DNA from: Paenibacillus_AB hodogayensis | GTDB lineage: Bacteria; Bacillota; Bacilli; Paenibacillales; NBRC-103111 | Assembly (NCBI RefSeq): GCF_039536325.1 | Contig: NZ_BAAAYO010000001.1 | Coordinates: forward strand, 992,001 to 1,056,000 | DNA length: 64,000 nucleotides | Direction of reading: 5' to 3' | Shown: piece by piece, positions 8,751 through 17,090 of the stretch | Position numbering within the stretch: position 1 is the first letter of the stretch | Layout of the letters: each line of letters opens with the position of its first letter | Notes under the pieces: generated by a model | What the model was told of the DNA's origin: nothing | Seen by the model: only the letters and a program-made list of their open reading frames with translations | The model's database searches: none | Position numbers and translations under genes: made by a program

Positions 8751-8858
8751 TACCCACCTCTTCTTGTATCACGAGCACCCGGATAACAGGGCACCGCATA
8801 ACACATAGATTGTATGCGCCTTTTTCATTCGTTCCACTGCCACGAATGATTCACTCCA

Positions 8859-9230
8859 CTATCTCTTTATCTTTATCTTGTCCTTCGTGCTCGGCATTCC
8901 ACCCCTAATGGCGGTTATGAAAGCCAAAGCGGCAGGAATGAGGATCGCAAATATAAATAGAAGCAGCGCCAATCCGTTGCTGTACAAACTTACTTTGGCT
9001 AACCCGACAATCAAGGAGTAGATGTAGGCAAACGTATTGATTATAGTGAAAAAAATGCCGATAACAACCATCATTACACGATTGTTAGCCATGTTCCGCT
9101 TGATTCCTGAAATGTTCAACTGAAACGATGCGGAAATGGAAAAAGTTGAAGTAAAAGTAAGAACGACGCCGGCAAGAGGCTCCGATTCCGCCGCGACTGC
9201 GGCTAAACAAAGACCGAGCAGAAACAACAC
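8859..9230 (-). CDS. small integral membrane protein downstream of the sigma fusion gene
   Basis: About 123 residues from GTG 9230 with three to four hydrophobic helices (VLFLLGLCLAAVAAE, MMVVIGIFFTIINTFAYIYSLIVG, ALLLFIFAILIPAALAFITA) and a basic tail. The frame stays open upstream to a TGA and codes for KKSIWLIWGAV, which completes the first helix. A good ribosome site (AAAGGGGG) precedes ATG 9272, but that ATG is in another frame. The start is therefore uncertain, or the gene has a one-base shift near its beginning. It lies about 30 bases after the sigma-fusion stop, so co-transcription and a functional link are plausible but unproven. Confidence 0.5.
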   Translation of the reverse strand: MLFLLGLCLAAVAAESEPLAGVVLTFTSTFSISASFQLNISGIKRNMANNRVMMVVIGIFFTIINTFAYIYSLIVGLAKVSLYSNGLALLLFIFAILIPAALAFITAIRGGMPSTKDKIKIKR

Positions 9231-9301
9231 TGCTCCCCATATTAGCCATATTGATTTCTTTCACTCGGCATTTCCCCCTTTAAAGAATAAGGCCCTCCAC
9301 T

Positions 9302-11767
9302 TCATTCGTGCTTATTTGTCTCATCCAACCATCCATCAAGCTCGGAAGCTAATCGTGAAAGTTCCATTTGCACTTCCGCTTCCGAACGGAGAGAAACAAG
9401 ATGATTCAACATATTTTTTGCCGCAGCGATCTTTTTGATTTTGGGGTTGCGGTAAACGATCGGCTTGACGGCATGATTCAATTCGTCTATGAATACCTTC
9501 CATGCCGGCTCGTCGTTCAGCTTAAGCTTTTGAATGGAAGACCGGGAGACAGGCATTCCCAGTTTCGACCAATCCGCTTGGAATTCGCTATCCGGGTTAA
9601 GGACAATATCCTTGATAAACTTCCAGGCCAGCGGTTGCTGCTTGGAAGCGGCGACGATGGACAGAGCAGCCTCGATCCCGATCGTATTGGCCCGAACTCC
9701 TCTCGCCAGGCGGGGCAGCGGCGCGACTCCGATCCTATCTTTCAACTCCGGGTTACGGGCAAGAAACAAATAGTTTCCGATTACCCCGATGCCCATTCCC
9801 ATATTGCCTGAGAAAATTTCCCCCAGGATTGCATCTGCCCCGTTCGGCATCTTTTTTATGACATCTTGGTTGTTGATCTCCTTCAGCAGCAAGGCGAACG
9901 CTTCGATGACAGGTCGGCTATCCAGATATCCGGTAAAGCGGCTATTGTCAGGTGACAGCATGCTGCCGCCGTTGCTTTGTGCAAGGGATTCAAATAACCC
10001 TGGGAAGATCGGAACTGCGCTGCCGCAAATCTCCTTCCCCCGAGCCGTGTTGGCCTCTTTCAAACGGGCCGACATGGCGAAAAACTGTTCCCATGTCCAA
10101 TCCTCCGTAGGCTCGGGCAAATCTGCCCTGTTGAACCAATCTCTGTTGTAAAATACGGCCAGAGGTTGAGGAGACATCGGGATCCCTGTCCATTGTCCGT
10201 CCTCTGTCATCAGATCGGTTAGCGGTTTGTACAAGTCGTCGGGAGTTATTCCATCTTCCTTGCAAAAGGGAAGCAGATCGGCAAACAGGCCCTGTCTGCT
10301 GAACGCGGCATCATAAGGCCATAAGACGAGGTCTACGGCATGGGATCCGCTTATTCGTTCCAAAAACTTGGCCCCCTGGAAATCGGGTATTGGCATTGTG
10401 GCAATGGTAACCTCTATCCCGGGATTGGCGGATTTGAAAACTTGCGCACATTCGACGAATGTGGATATTCTGCATCGGAGCGAGCCGTCGTCATTGTTGG
10501 GTATAAGAATCGTCAAACACCGTTCTTTCGAACTTGGCTGTTCCGGAGGCACTACGGCTCCTGATGAGTTACACGCATCATCCATATACTGGTCTATCAA
10601 GAACTGCTTCCACTCCGCCTCGAACTGGCCAGATGGGCGCCCAACGATGGATTCGAGGTTGCCCGGGTCTCGAAGCAGGCGGTGGAGGGCGTCCCAGCTA
10701 TGTCGGGTTACGATAAAATCAATCACGGTGTAGCATAAATCGAAGCCTCCAAGCTCTAAAAACTTAAGCCAGTCCGCTACCCGCAAGTAAGTCATCGAAG
10801 GCAGTTCACGTTGTCGGTACCTGGAAGTTATCCGACTTCGTACTTGCTCGCGGGACAATCCTTGCCCGACATACCCTCCTATCCCATATACTAGAAAAAG
10901 CGGTGTTTGAGGATTCGATTGCTTGGTTAACGCCATGCTATACAGAGCCAAAGATTGCCGGACGGTATTGTGATAATCAACTCCCGGATTCAAAGGTGAA
11001 ACGATCTTCACAACGTTCAACTTACCGACGTTTCCGATGCTGGTTTTTTTAGAGGGATGCCCTTCGGGAAGCATAGAAAGCATCGACTCCCGATCGGGAT
11101 AAATCTCATACGCTATTTTGGTGTGCGGGGTGAAATTTAAAGCTGATGTAATGCGCCGGAAGTTTTTGCGTAAAATGGCCGTGAAATCGTCGGTCACCTT
11201 CTGGAATTCCGGACCGCTTTGCCCCGTTTCCAGCATATTGACCATATGAATGTACTGCTTCGGGTTGAAGGGCACTGCGATGTGCCAGTTTTCCAAGTCA
11301 TTTCTCATTTTTCCGAGACAGCGGTACATCCTGTTTTTGATCGCGCCTTCATTCAATTTCAACAGCTTGGCGATGTCGCGGAAGGAGTAGTCGGCAATAT
11401 AACGCAAGGTGAGAATTTCCCGGTCGAGCTGATCCAGTTTATTGAAGGAAGTACCGAGATCAATTTTGAAATCCACCTCCTTCGTGAAGTCAGTCGTTAT
11501 GAACCGCGAAAAGCCAGTCTCCTGACCTACCGGCAACTCCTTGGTATGATACGCCCTCCGTGCTTCGTTCATCATGATGTTGGAGGCAATGGCATACAGC
11601 CAAGTGTACAAACTCGACTTGTTCTGAAACGAGTTCAGCGACTGATTGGCTTTGAGAAACACCTGCTGCGTCAAATCCTCCGCTTGATCGATTCCGGCTT
11701 TGTAAACGATGTACCGCTTGATGCGATCATAATGCTCCATTAACAGATCATTATCGTGCCAATTCAC
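9302..11767 (-). CDS. ECF sigma factor fused to peptidase-MA-like and solute-binding domains
   Basis: 821 residues from GTG 11767, preferred over GTG 11779 because GGGAGGTG lies about 9 bases before it. Three parts are visible. Residues ~5-160: an ECF sigma factor with region 2 (DQAEDLTQQVFLKA, LYTWLYAIASNIMMNEAR) and region 4 (LDQLDREILTLRYIADYSF, LNEGAIKNRMYR). Residues ~165-400: a domain with the layout of peptidase-MA-like gluzincins (YEIYPDRESM, VVKIVSP, ending EAEWKQFL), but the HExxH helix reads HNTVRQ and the Glu-Gly-hydrophobic segment reads YGIGGY, so it should be catalytically dead. Residues ~418-821: a family 1 solute-binding fold (ANPGIEVTIATMP, GSHAVDLVLWPYD, FYNRDWFNRADLPEP). 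No signal peptide or membrane helix was seen, so all parts should be cytoplasmic. I infer ligand-controlled transcription initiation. Confidence 0.8.
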   Translation of the reverse strand: MNWHDNDLLMEHYDRIKRYIVYKAGIDQAEDLTQQVFLKANQSLNSFQNKSSLYTWLYAIASNIMMNEARRAYHTKELPVGQETGFSRFITTDFTKEVDFKIDLGTSFNKLDQLDREILTLRYIADYSFRDIAKLLKLNEGAIKNRMYRCLGKMRNDLENWHIAVPFNPKQYIHMVNMLETGQSGPEFQKVTDDFTAILRKNFRRITSALNFTPHTKIAYEIYPDRESMLSMLPEGHPSKKTSIGNVGKLNVVKIVSPLNPGVDYHNTVRQSLALYSMALTKQSNPQTPLFLVYGIGGYVGQGLSREQVRSRITSRYRQRELPSMTYLRVADWLKFLELGGFDLCYTVIDFIVTRHSWDALHRLLRDPGNLESIVGRPSGQFEAEWKQFLIDQYMDDACNSSGAVVPPEQPSSKERCLTILIPNNDDGSLRCRISTFVECAQVFKSANPGIEVTIATMPIPDFQGAKFLERISGSHAVDLVLWPYDAAFSRQGLFADLLPFCKEDGITPDDLYKPLTDLMTEDGQWTGIPMSPQPLAVFYNRDWFNRADLPEPTEDWTWEQFFAMSARLKEANTARGKEICGSAVPIFPGLFESLAQSNGGSMLSPDNSRFTGYLDSRPVIEAFALLLKEINNQDVIKKMPNGADAILGEIFSGNMGMGIGVIGNYLFLARNPELKDRIGVAPLPRLARGVRANTIGIEAALSIVAASKQQPLAWKFIKDIVLNPDSEFQADWSKLGMPVSRSSIQKLKLNDEPAWKVFIDELNHAVKPIVYRNPKIKKIAAAKNMLNHLVSLRSEAEVQMELSRLASELDGWLDETNKHE

Positions 11768-11962
11768 GGATCGGTGCACCTCCCAGTTGTGTTAGACACT
11801 TCAGGATGGAAAAAAGACACAAATTTTTTTAAAATTTTTCTCTGTTCCGGACAAAGCGGGGGCTTTTGAAGCTGCGAATGTAACGACCAGGAGCAGTTCG
11901 CCGGGGTGCTTTCTCCCATTGTATTCGTTACCTAGGCTCTGTCAGTTGTTAGTTCTATTTTT

Positions 11963-11986
11963 CGCTGAGGATCTTCAGCGTTTTTT
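11963..11986 (+). terminator. intrinsic terminator without an obvious gene
   Basis: CGCTGA, a 6-base loop, TCAGCG, then TTTTTT on the plus strand. No plus-strand gene ends nearby. The surrounding gap 11780-12178 has no recognisable gene; its A/T-rich start (11810-11840) probably belongs to the sigma-fusion promoter region. Confidence 0.5.
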
Positions 11987-12178
11987 AAGTTCTGAGTGCT
12001 TTTCGGAACTGGATTGGGAAAACAAAAAAGAGCGCTTAATCCAAAGATTAGCCACTCTCACCCAGGCGTACATATAATAACGCCAGAAGCGCGTACTCGC
12101 GCGGGGAATCACAGGTGATCTTGAAACGATTACCACTTTATTCCACACTTATATTGCATTATCCTGCCCGTTAGCGCA

Positions 12179-12215
12179 ACGACGGCAGCCGAACATTTTG
12201 GCCGGCTGCCGTCGT
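12179..12215 (-). terminator. strong stem-loop downstream of the stalk/DUF4362 gene
   Basis: A perfect 13-bp stem (ACGACGGCAGCCG with CGGCTGCCGTCGT) lies about 38 bases after the minus-strand stop at 12253. There is no clean T-run after it on the minus strand, so it may act as a weak terminator or 3' end protector. Confidence 0.5.
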
Positions 12216-12252
12216 GTAACCACCTTTTTCGCTTGACCGCTTATCCCATCTA

Positions 12253-12888
12253 TTACTTGTCGAACGAAATCAGATCGATCTCTCGCGAATAACCGTCACA
12301 CCCCACCAAACGATACTTCGAGCCCCCCTCCCCGGCCTTTGCATCCTCGAGCCGTTTGCAGCTTACTGCCATGATCGCCATGCTGCCGAACCGATCGCGA
12401 GACCGATCTTGAATGTAATGGATGTTTTTGGAGGCACTATCGTAAATCAACGATTCAATAAGCGGATCACCCTCAATCGTATGCGACGTCAGACGAATCC
12501 AGTCTTCCGTATCCTCATGCACGCTTCGCACGAAAGTTTCGATCTTCTTCTTGTCCGGGCGCCGCTTCATCAGATCGCCGTTGCGTTCCGCCATCTCGTA
12601 CGTATACGGATCGGGCAGAGCAGGTAATGGCGCCAAGCTGACCGAGACCGCTTCCTCCCGCTCGTCATACGACACCTTTCCACCAAACTGCTCCGCCAGG
12701 TACCGGATCGGTACATAAGCATGACCTCTATAATTCAGAATCGCTAATTCCTCCGGAAGCTTCTTCTGCTCCCCATTCAGCCACAACTTGACCGGAAACA
12801 AGTCGACTTCGATCTTGCTGGTCGCATAGGCGAACGGCGCCAACGCCAGAAGCAATCCGAATAGCACGCCGATCACAAATTTCTTCAT
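12253..12888 (-). CDS. secreted stalk-domain (copper amine oxidase N-terminal-like) and DUF4362 protein
   Basis: 211 residues from ATG 12888, chosen because GGGAGGTG is about 9 bases upstream; an in-frame ATG at 12906 is less good. Signal peptide (KKFVIGVLFGLLLALAPFAYA). Residues ~25-85 match the stalk domain (VKLWLNGEQKKLPEE, RGHAYVPIRYLAEQFGGKVSYDE). Residues ~110-205 match DUF4362 (FVRSVHEDTEDWIRLTSHTIEGDPLI, DRSRDRFGS, VSCKRLEDAKAGEG). Members are exported proteins of unknown function. A second, broken copy lies just upstream, so the locus arose by tandem duplication. Confidence 0.75.
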   Translation of the reverse strand: MKKFVIGVLFGLLLALAPFAYATSKIEVDLFPVKLWLNGEQKKLPEELAILNYRGHAYVPIRYLAEQFGGKVSYDEREEAVSVSLAPLPALPDPYTYEMAERNGDLMKRRPDKKKIETFVRSVHEDTEDWIRLTSHTIEGDPLIESLIYDSASKNIHYIQDRSRDRFGSMAIMAVSCKRLEDAKAGEGGSKYRLVGCDGYSREIDLISFDK

Positions 12889-12956
12889 CGTCGCTACACC
12901 TCCCATGTTTTACCGTTTAAACGCAGAAGGAGGCTTTTTGTTGCGCCAGACCGCAA

Positions 12957-13580
12957 TCATCGTTGACTGGAATCGGCCAGCTGTTCGTAAAGCAATTCCC
13001 GCTTCGCTTCGAGCATCGCCGCAAGCTTGCCCGCATCATCTTCAACCATCATAGCGTCGATCAAACAGCGCCACGTAGTGCAATAATTTCCACTCAATTC
13101 GGTTATGGATTTATGTTCTTGTCCAAATACGGTAAAGGATATATGTTCGTGCTGAGCTGGGGTCAGAACAACGTAAAAAACACGAGCCTTATCGTAGGTG
13201 AAGACACCAACCCCGGCCTTTGCATCATCGAGCCGTTTGCAGCTTACTGCCGTGATCGCCATGCTGCCGAACCGATCCCGCGAACGATACAATAAGCGGA
13301 TCACCCTCAATCGTATGCGACGTCAGACGGATCCAGTCTTCCGTATCCTCATGCACGCTTCGCACGAAAGCTTCGATCTTCTTCTTGTCCGGGCGCCGTT
13401 TCATCAGATGGCCGTTGCGTTCTGCCATCTCGTAAGTGTACGGATCGGGCAGAGCAGGTAATGGCGCCGACCTGACCGAGATCGCTCCCTCCCGCTCGTC
13501 ATACGACACCTTCCCGCCAAATTGCTCCGTCAGATACCGGATCGGCACATAAGCATGACCGCTATAATTCAGAATCACAT
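12957..13580 (-). pseudogene. decayed tandem copy of the stalk/DUF4362 gene
   Basis: Bases 13207-13580 are closely similar to about 12325-12740 of the intact gene (NYSGHAYVPIRYLTEQFGGKVSYDE, FVRSVHEDTEDWIRLTSHTIEGDPLI, RSRDRFGSMAITAVSCKRLDDAKAG). The copy lacks its signal peptide. A deletion of about 45-50 bases between the GDPLI and DRSRDRFGS codons shifts the frame. Its 3' end is replaced at about 13200 by a palindrome-rich repeat and then an unidentified stretch (CLIDAMMVEDDAGKLAAMLEAKRELLYEQL). No product is expected. Confidence 0.7.
13112..13157. repeat. dispersed repeat, copy 1
   Basis: Begins TATGTTCTTGTCC, continues AATACGGTAAAGGATATATG and ends GCTGAGC. It is nearly the same as 13711-13758. 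It sits where the decayed stalk-gene copy loses its similarity, as if inserted there. Confidence 0.6.
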
Positions 13581-13710
13581 ATTCCTCCGGAACATGCTTG
13601 TGTGCCGTTCCTAGAGACTCGGACCCTCGACGAACTGTAGATAAGCAAAACGTACGATTAGTGAAGAGAACAGGAGAAATGTAAGAAATCTAAGCATACG
13701 GTAATCAATA

Positions 13711-13758
13711 TATGTTCTTGTCCCAATACGGCAAAGGATATAGGTTCTTGTCCTGAGC
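13711..13758. repeat. dispersed repeat, copy 2
   Basis: Matches 13112-13157 with few differences (TATGTTCTTGTCCCAATACG, then GCAAAGGATATAGG and CTGAGC). A further TATGTTCTTGTC-like motif occurs near 13819, so the block 13690-13835 holds at least three related motifs. No gene was found in 13581-14050. Confidence 0.6.
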
Positions 13759-13779
13759 CAAGGACAAGAACCTATATCC
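13736..13779. repeat. perfect 18-bp inverted repeat
   Basis: GGATATAGGTTCTTGTCC and GGACAAGAACCTATATCC are separated by 8 bases. There is no T-run on either strand, so it does not look like a terminator. It overlaps repeat copy 2 and may be the core of a small palindromic mobile element. Confidence 0.75.
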
Positions 13780-14055
13780 TTAAAACACAAAAACCGCGAC
13801 CTACGCGGATTCTTAAGCATACATGTTCTTGTCTCCCGACAGATCAGTGCAGGAGATTTACACAGAAAAACCGCATACACGTTGTGTGTTGAACATAACT
13901 GGCGAGTGTGGATACACCCGCGATTGTCAAAGCCGATCTGCGATTTTCAACCCCAAACCTAAAAACGCTCACCAGGTTATCCGCCTTCAATGGTTAACGG
14001 CTAACCTAGCGAGCAGTCGATTTATATAGTAGTACAACGTCACAAAGGATATACG

Positions 14056-14104
14056 GCCCCGTCATCCCTTTGGAATGCGTGCGCTTTACCGTTGAATTAT
14101 AAGC
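14056..14104 (-). pseudogene. possible tRNA-Gly(UCC)-like remnant
   Basis: On the minus strand TAATTCAACGGTAAAGC resembles a tRNA-Gly D arm and ATTCCAA resembles its anticodon loop, but the anticodon stem does not pair and the T arm is missing. At best it is a relic. The rest of 13840-14200 shows nothing I can name. Confidence 0.25.
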
Positions 14105-14201
14105 ATCTGTTATGTGAAACATTTATTGTAAACTAAGCTTGCATCGCTCCGAAGTCTTTCCAAATCCCCTATTCACAACAATTCCATCTCGAGAGTTTTT
14201 T

Positions 14202-16166
14202 TCAAACTGTCCGGTCATAGTCAATGACGACCATCTGGTGGCATTCGACAACCGGAACCCGGTAACGGATCGCCGCCCCCTCTTGCGTGAACGCCAGTTC
14301 CTCCATTTGTGGCGCCAAATAGACCCGCTTCACAGGCTCCGGCACATTCAGCGAAACATCAACCTTATAGATCGGCGTCATATCCTCGATAATTTCCATA
14401 TTCCTTCCGCGTTTGACCGGGCATGCATACAACAGATGGTTCACATAACGCGCTTCATGCGGCTGATGCTGCAGCGTAACCGTCCCCTGCGCGGGCAAGC
14501 TTGTCTTAAGCGTTCGGCCGGGGCCGAGCAGCAAGTCCAGCGCATGCAGGATCGTTTCCTTGATGAACAAGCTGGCGTTCTCGCCATAATCATAAAACGC
14601 GTTCCAAGCATAATAAATGCCGTTTGCGCTTTGAATCATACCCGGCCCCGCGTTGTTGCGGCAATTTGGCGTGTGCGTGTAGTAATAGGCGCTCGCAGTG
14701 CGGTTGAAATAAGAATCTTCCCGTATGCCCAACTCGACGCCGCCCGCGGCCAGCTCCACCTTCTGCCCCAGCGCATAGAAGACGAACGAACCTTCCCCCA
14801 AGCTCGGTGTTGCAAAATGCGGCCGGAAATAGGCCGGCTGGAACGGATTCGTGCCGGTCCACGCTGCGCCGAGGTCCAAAGCGAACGCATCGCCGGCTTC
14901 GTTCAACCCCGATTCGCCGGTAGCGAGCACCTTCCCGCCGCTCTTGAAGTACGCGTCAAGCTTGGCGGCGAGTTTCGGCGTGATTCGTACCCTATCCGGC
15001 AGGATGACGACCTTGTAGGCGGTGAAATCCGAATCCGTGTCGAGGAAATCGAACAGGATGTTCCCCTCCTGCAAAATCCGGTACGCGCCGATGTCCGACC
15101 GCCCTTTCCTCTCCTCCGCAGGGCCAAGCGACTCGACGGCGAGGATGGCGACATCGGCGACGTTGCGGGCATCCGTACACCACGGCTCCTTCGCTTCAAC
15201 CTCCCGGTAAGCTTCGCCGACCGACCGATAGACGATCGGGTCCATGAGGCCGTCGGGATGCAGATGATCTCCGACCGAACAGAGCGTGCCATGCGCCAGC
15301 GAAAGCGCCGCTTCGAAGCGGAGTGCGTTCGGATGTTTGTAGTTGCCGAAATCTCCCCAGTTTTTATGGAAACGTCCAGTCATGCCGACGATCTTTTTCT
15401 CAATTTGCTGCAAATATCTGGCCGACATCGGAAAAAAATCGTAACCCCAGCCGCCGGAGGGCAGGCATTCCACCTCCAGATGGCTGTTCATCGCGGCCAT
15501 GTCGCGGCGTCCGAAGCGAATGCCGCTATTATGGTATACAGGCATATCCGGCTTGATCGCCCGCACGCGCTCGTTGATCTGGGCGGTGTAGCGAGCGTAA
15601 ACCCGCTCCGCCATTTCCTCGGCCGCCTGCTTGTCGTACGGGTCTTTCCCTTCCGCCAGCAGCGTCGACCGGCAGTAGTGGCAGTAGCATGTTTTCGGAT
15701 AAACGATGTCGAGGAAAATACCGTCCGCGTCATAACCGGTAGCGACCTCCTCGATGTGCTGCGTTATATATTCCAGATACGGCGAATGGAAGCAAAAAAC
15801 ATGCAGCCCCGGCTCGCGGAACCCGGCCTCGCAGGTGATTCGGTCGTTCTCGTCGCGGCGCAGCCACTCCGGACGCCGCCTTGCAAGCTGCTCATCCAGC
15901 CCGACGTTGAGATATACCGGCGTTTTGACGCCGATCTCATGGGCCGCTTCAATCATTTCGGCAAGCAGGTCCAACGACAAGCCCGGGTGCTTGGCGAATT
16001 TCTGCGTATCGTAATAAGCCCATCCATGAAAGCATTTGGCGAAAATCGTAATTGAATCGACATTCCCCAGCCGCAGCATATCTTGAAACTGTTTTTTGGA
16101 AAACTGCGTGCCGATCATTACATTTTTATCGTTATGGAAATCAAGATGAATTTGTCTGAATCTCAT
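14202..16166 (-). CDS. GHL6-type putative glycoside hydrolase (copy 1)
   Basis: 654 residues; ATG 16166 has GGAGGGAG 7 bases upstream. No signal peptide, so probably cytoplasmic. Residues ~1-330 form a TIM-barrel of the hypothetical glycosyl hydrolase 6 type (FRQIHLDFHNDKNV, KCFHGWAYYDT, DGIFLDIVYPKTCYCHYCR, MPVYHNSGIRFG, HLEVECLPSGGWGYDFFP). Residues ~340-540 look like the beta-galactosidase trimerisation domain (FDFLDTDSDFTAYKVVILPD, YFKSGGKVLATGESGL). A small beta domain follows. It is the last gene of the transporter operon and a paralogue of 24352-26433. It probably cleaves an oligosaccharide brought in by the adjacent permease; bond specificity is unknown. Confidence 0.75.
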   Translation of the reverse strand: MRFRQIHLDFHNDKNVMIGTQFSKKQFQDMLRLGNVDSITIFAKCFHGWAYYDTQKFAKHPGLSLDLLAEMIEAAHEIGVKTPVYLNVGLDEQLARRRPEWLRRDENDRITCEAGFREPGLHVFCFHSPYLEYITQHIEEVATGYDADGIFLDIVYPKTCYCHYCRSTLLAEGKDPYDKQAAEEMAERVYARYTAQINERVRAIKPDMPVYHNSGIRFGRRDMAAMNSHLEVECLPSGGWGYDFFPMSARYLQQIEKKIVGMTGRFHKNWGDFGNYKHPNALRFEAALSLAHGTLCSVGDHLHPDGLMDPIVYRSVGEAYREVEAKEPWCTDARNVADVAILAVESLGPAEERKGRSDIGAYRILQEGNILFDFLDTDSDFTAYKVVILPDRVRITPKLAAKLDAYFKSGGKVLATGESGLNEAGDAFALDLGAAWTGTNPFQPAYFRPHFATPSLGEGSFVFYALGQKVELAAGGVELGIREDSYFNRTASAYYYTHTPNCRNNAGPGMIQSANGIYYAWNAFYDYGENASLFIKETILHALDLLLGPGRTLKTSLPAQGTVTLQHQPHEARYVNHLLYACPVKRGRNMEIIEDMTPIYKVDVSLNVPEPVKRVYLAPQMEELAFTQEGAAIRYRVPVVECHQMVVIDYDRTV

Positions 16167-16197
16167 ACGTAAACTCCCTCCGAAAATTGACGCGTAT

Positions 16198-17076
16198 TTA
16201 TTCCTTCACGCTTCCGAGCACGATGCCCTTCATGAAATATTTTTGCAGGAACGGATAAACGATTAGGATCGGCAATGCGCCCATAAAAATTTGCGCCGCC
16301 TTCACCGTTCTGTCCGAAATGTTCCGTAGCGCTTCCTCGTTCAGATCGGTCAACTCCGAGAAATCTTTCTGGATAATGATCGTTTGCAAATAACTTTGCA
16401 GCGGATAATGCTCAGGCGAGTTCATCAGAATAAGGCCGTCAAACCAGCTATTCCAATGAGCGACCATCGTCAGCAGCAAAATCGTCGCCAGCGACGGGGT
16501 CGATAGCGGCAAAATGATTTTGGCCAGCGTCCTGAAATGCCCCGCCCCGTCGATAAACGCCGCTTCCTCCAGTTCCTTCGGCAGCCCGCGGAAAAAATTG
16601 AGCAGCAGGATGACGTTGAACACCGGCACAGCGCCAGGAAGGACGAGCGCCCAAAGCGAATCCAGCAAGCCAACTGACTTAATGACCATGTAATACGGAA
16701 TGAGTCCGCCGCTGAACAAAATCGTGATGACGAGCATCCAGACGTACCATGTTCGCGATTTGAACTTTGCCGATTCTTTAGACAACGGATAAGCCAGCAA
16801 AACGGTCATCAGCATATTAACGATCGTGCCGAGAATGACCCGCTTCACGGATACGAGCAAGGAACGGACAAATTCCTGCTTGCCGAGCACATAGGAATAG
16901 GACGTCGTAGTGAAGTCTACCGGCCATAGCTTGACGGTCCCTGCGGACGCCGCATGATTCGCGCTAAACGATACGGCAAGAACATGAACGAGCGGCAGCA
17001 AGCATAGCACGGCCAGCAGACAGAGAAAGGTGTAGTTGAACAGATTGAAGCCGATTCTCCAGCCGGTTGCCCGCAT
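16198..17076 (-). CDS. carbohydrate ABC transporter permease (LplC/YtcP-like)
   Basis: 292 residues from ATG 17076, chosen because GGGGAGG directly precedes it. Six membrane helices and the permease-to-ATPase coupling loop EEAAFIDGAGHFRTLAKIILPLS. The C-terminus GSVKE is typical of the LplC/YtcP group. It partners the upstream permease and binding protein; the spacing between the two permease genes is 14 bases. The ATPase must come from a shared MsmX-type protein encoded elsewhere, as is usual for this group. Confidence 0.9.
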   Translation of the reverse strand: MRATGWRIGFNLFNYTFLCLLAVLCLLPLVHVLAVSFSANHAASAGTVKLWPVDFTTTSYSYVLGKQEFVRSLLVSVKRVILGTIVNMLMTVLLAYPLSKESAKFKSRTWYVWMLVITILFSGGLIPYYMVIKSVGLLDSLWALVLPGAVPVFNVILLLNFFRGLPKELEEAAFIDGAGHFRTLAKIILPLSTPSLATILLLTMVAHWNSWFDGLILMNSPEHYPLQSYLQTIIIQKDFSELTDLNEEALRNISDRTVKAAQIFMGALPILIVYPFLQKYFMKGIVLGSVKE

Positions 17077-17090
17077 TTCATCCTCCCCTT

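Noticed and set aside
13736..13779. Calling the 18-bp inverted repeat a terminator
   Set aside because: No T-run follows on either strand and no gene ends beside it.
14139..16055. Long plus-strand frame of 638 codons opposite the GHL6 gene
   Set aside because: It is antisense to a gene with clear family motifs and its own Arg-rich translation has no protein family pattern; it is a by-product of GC-rich codon use.
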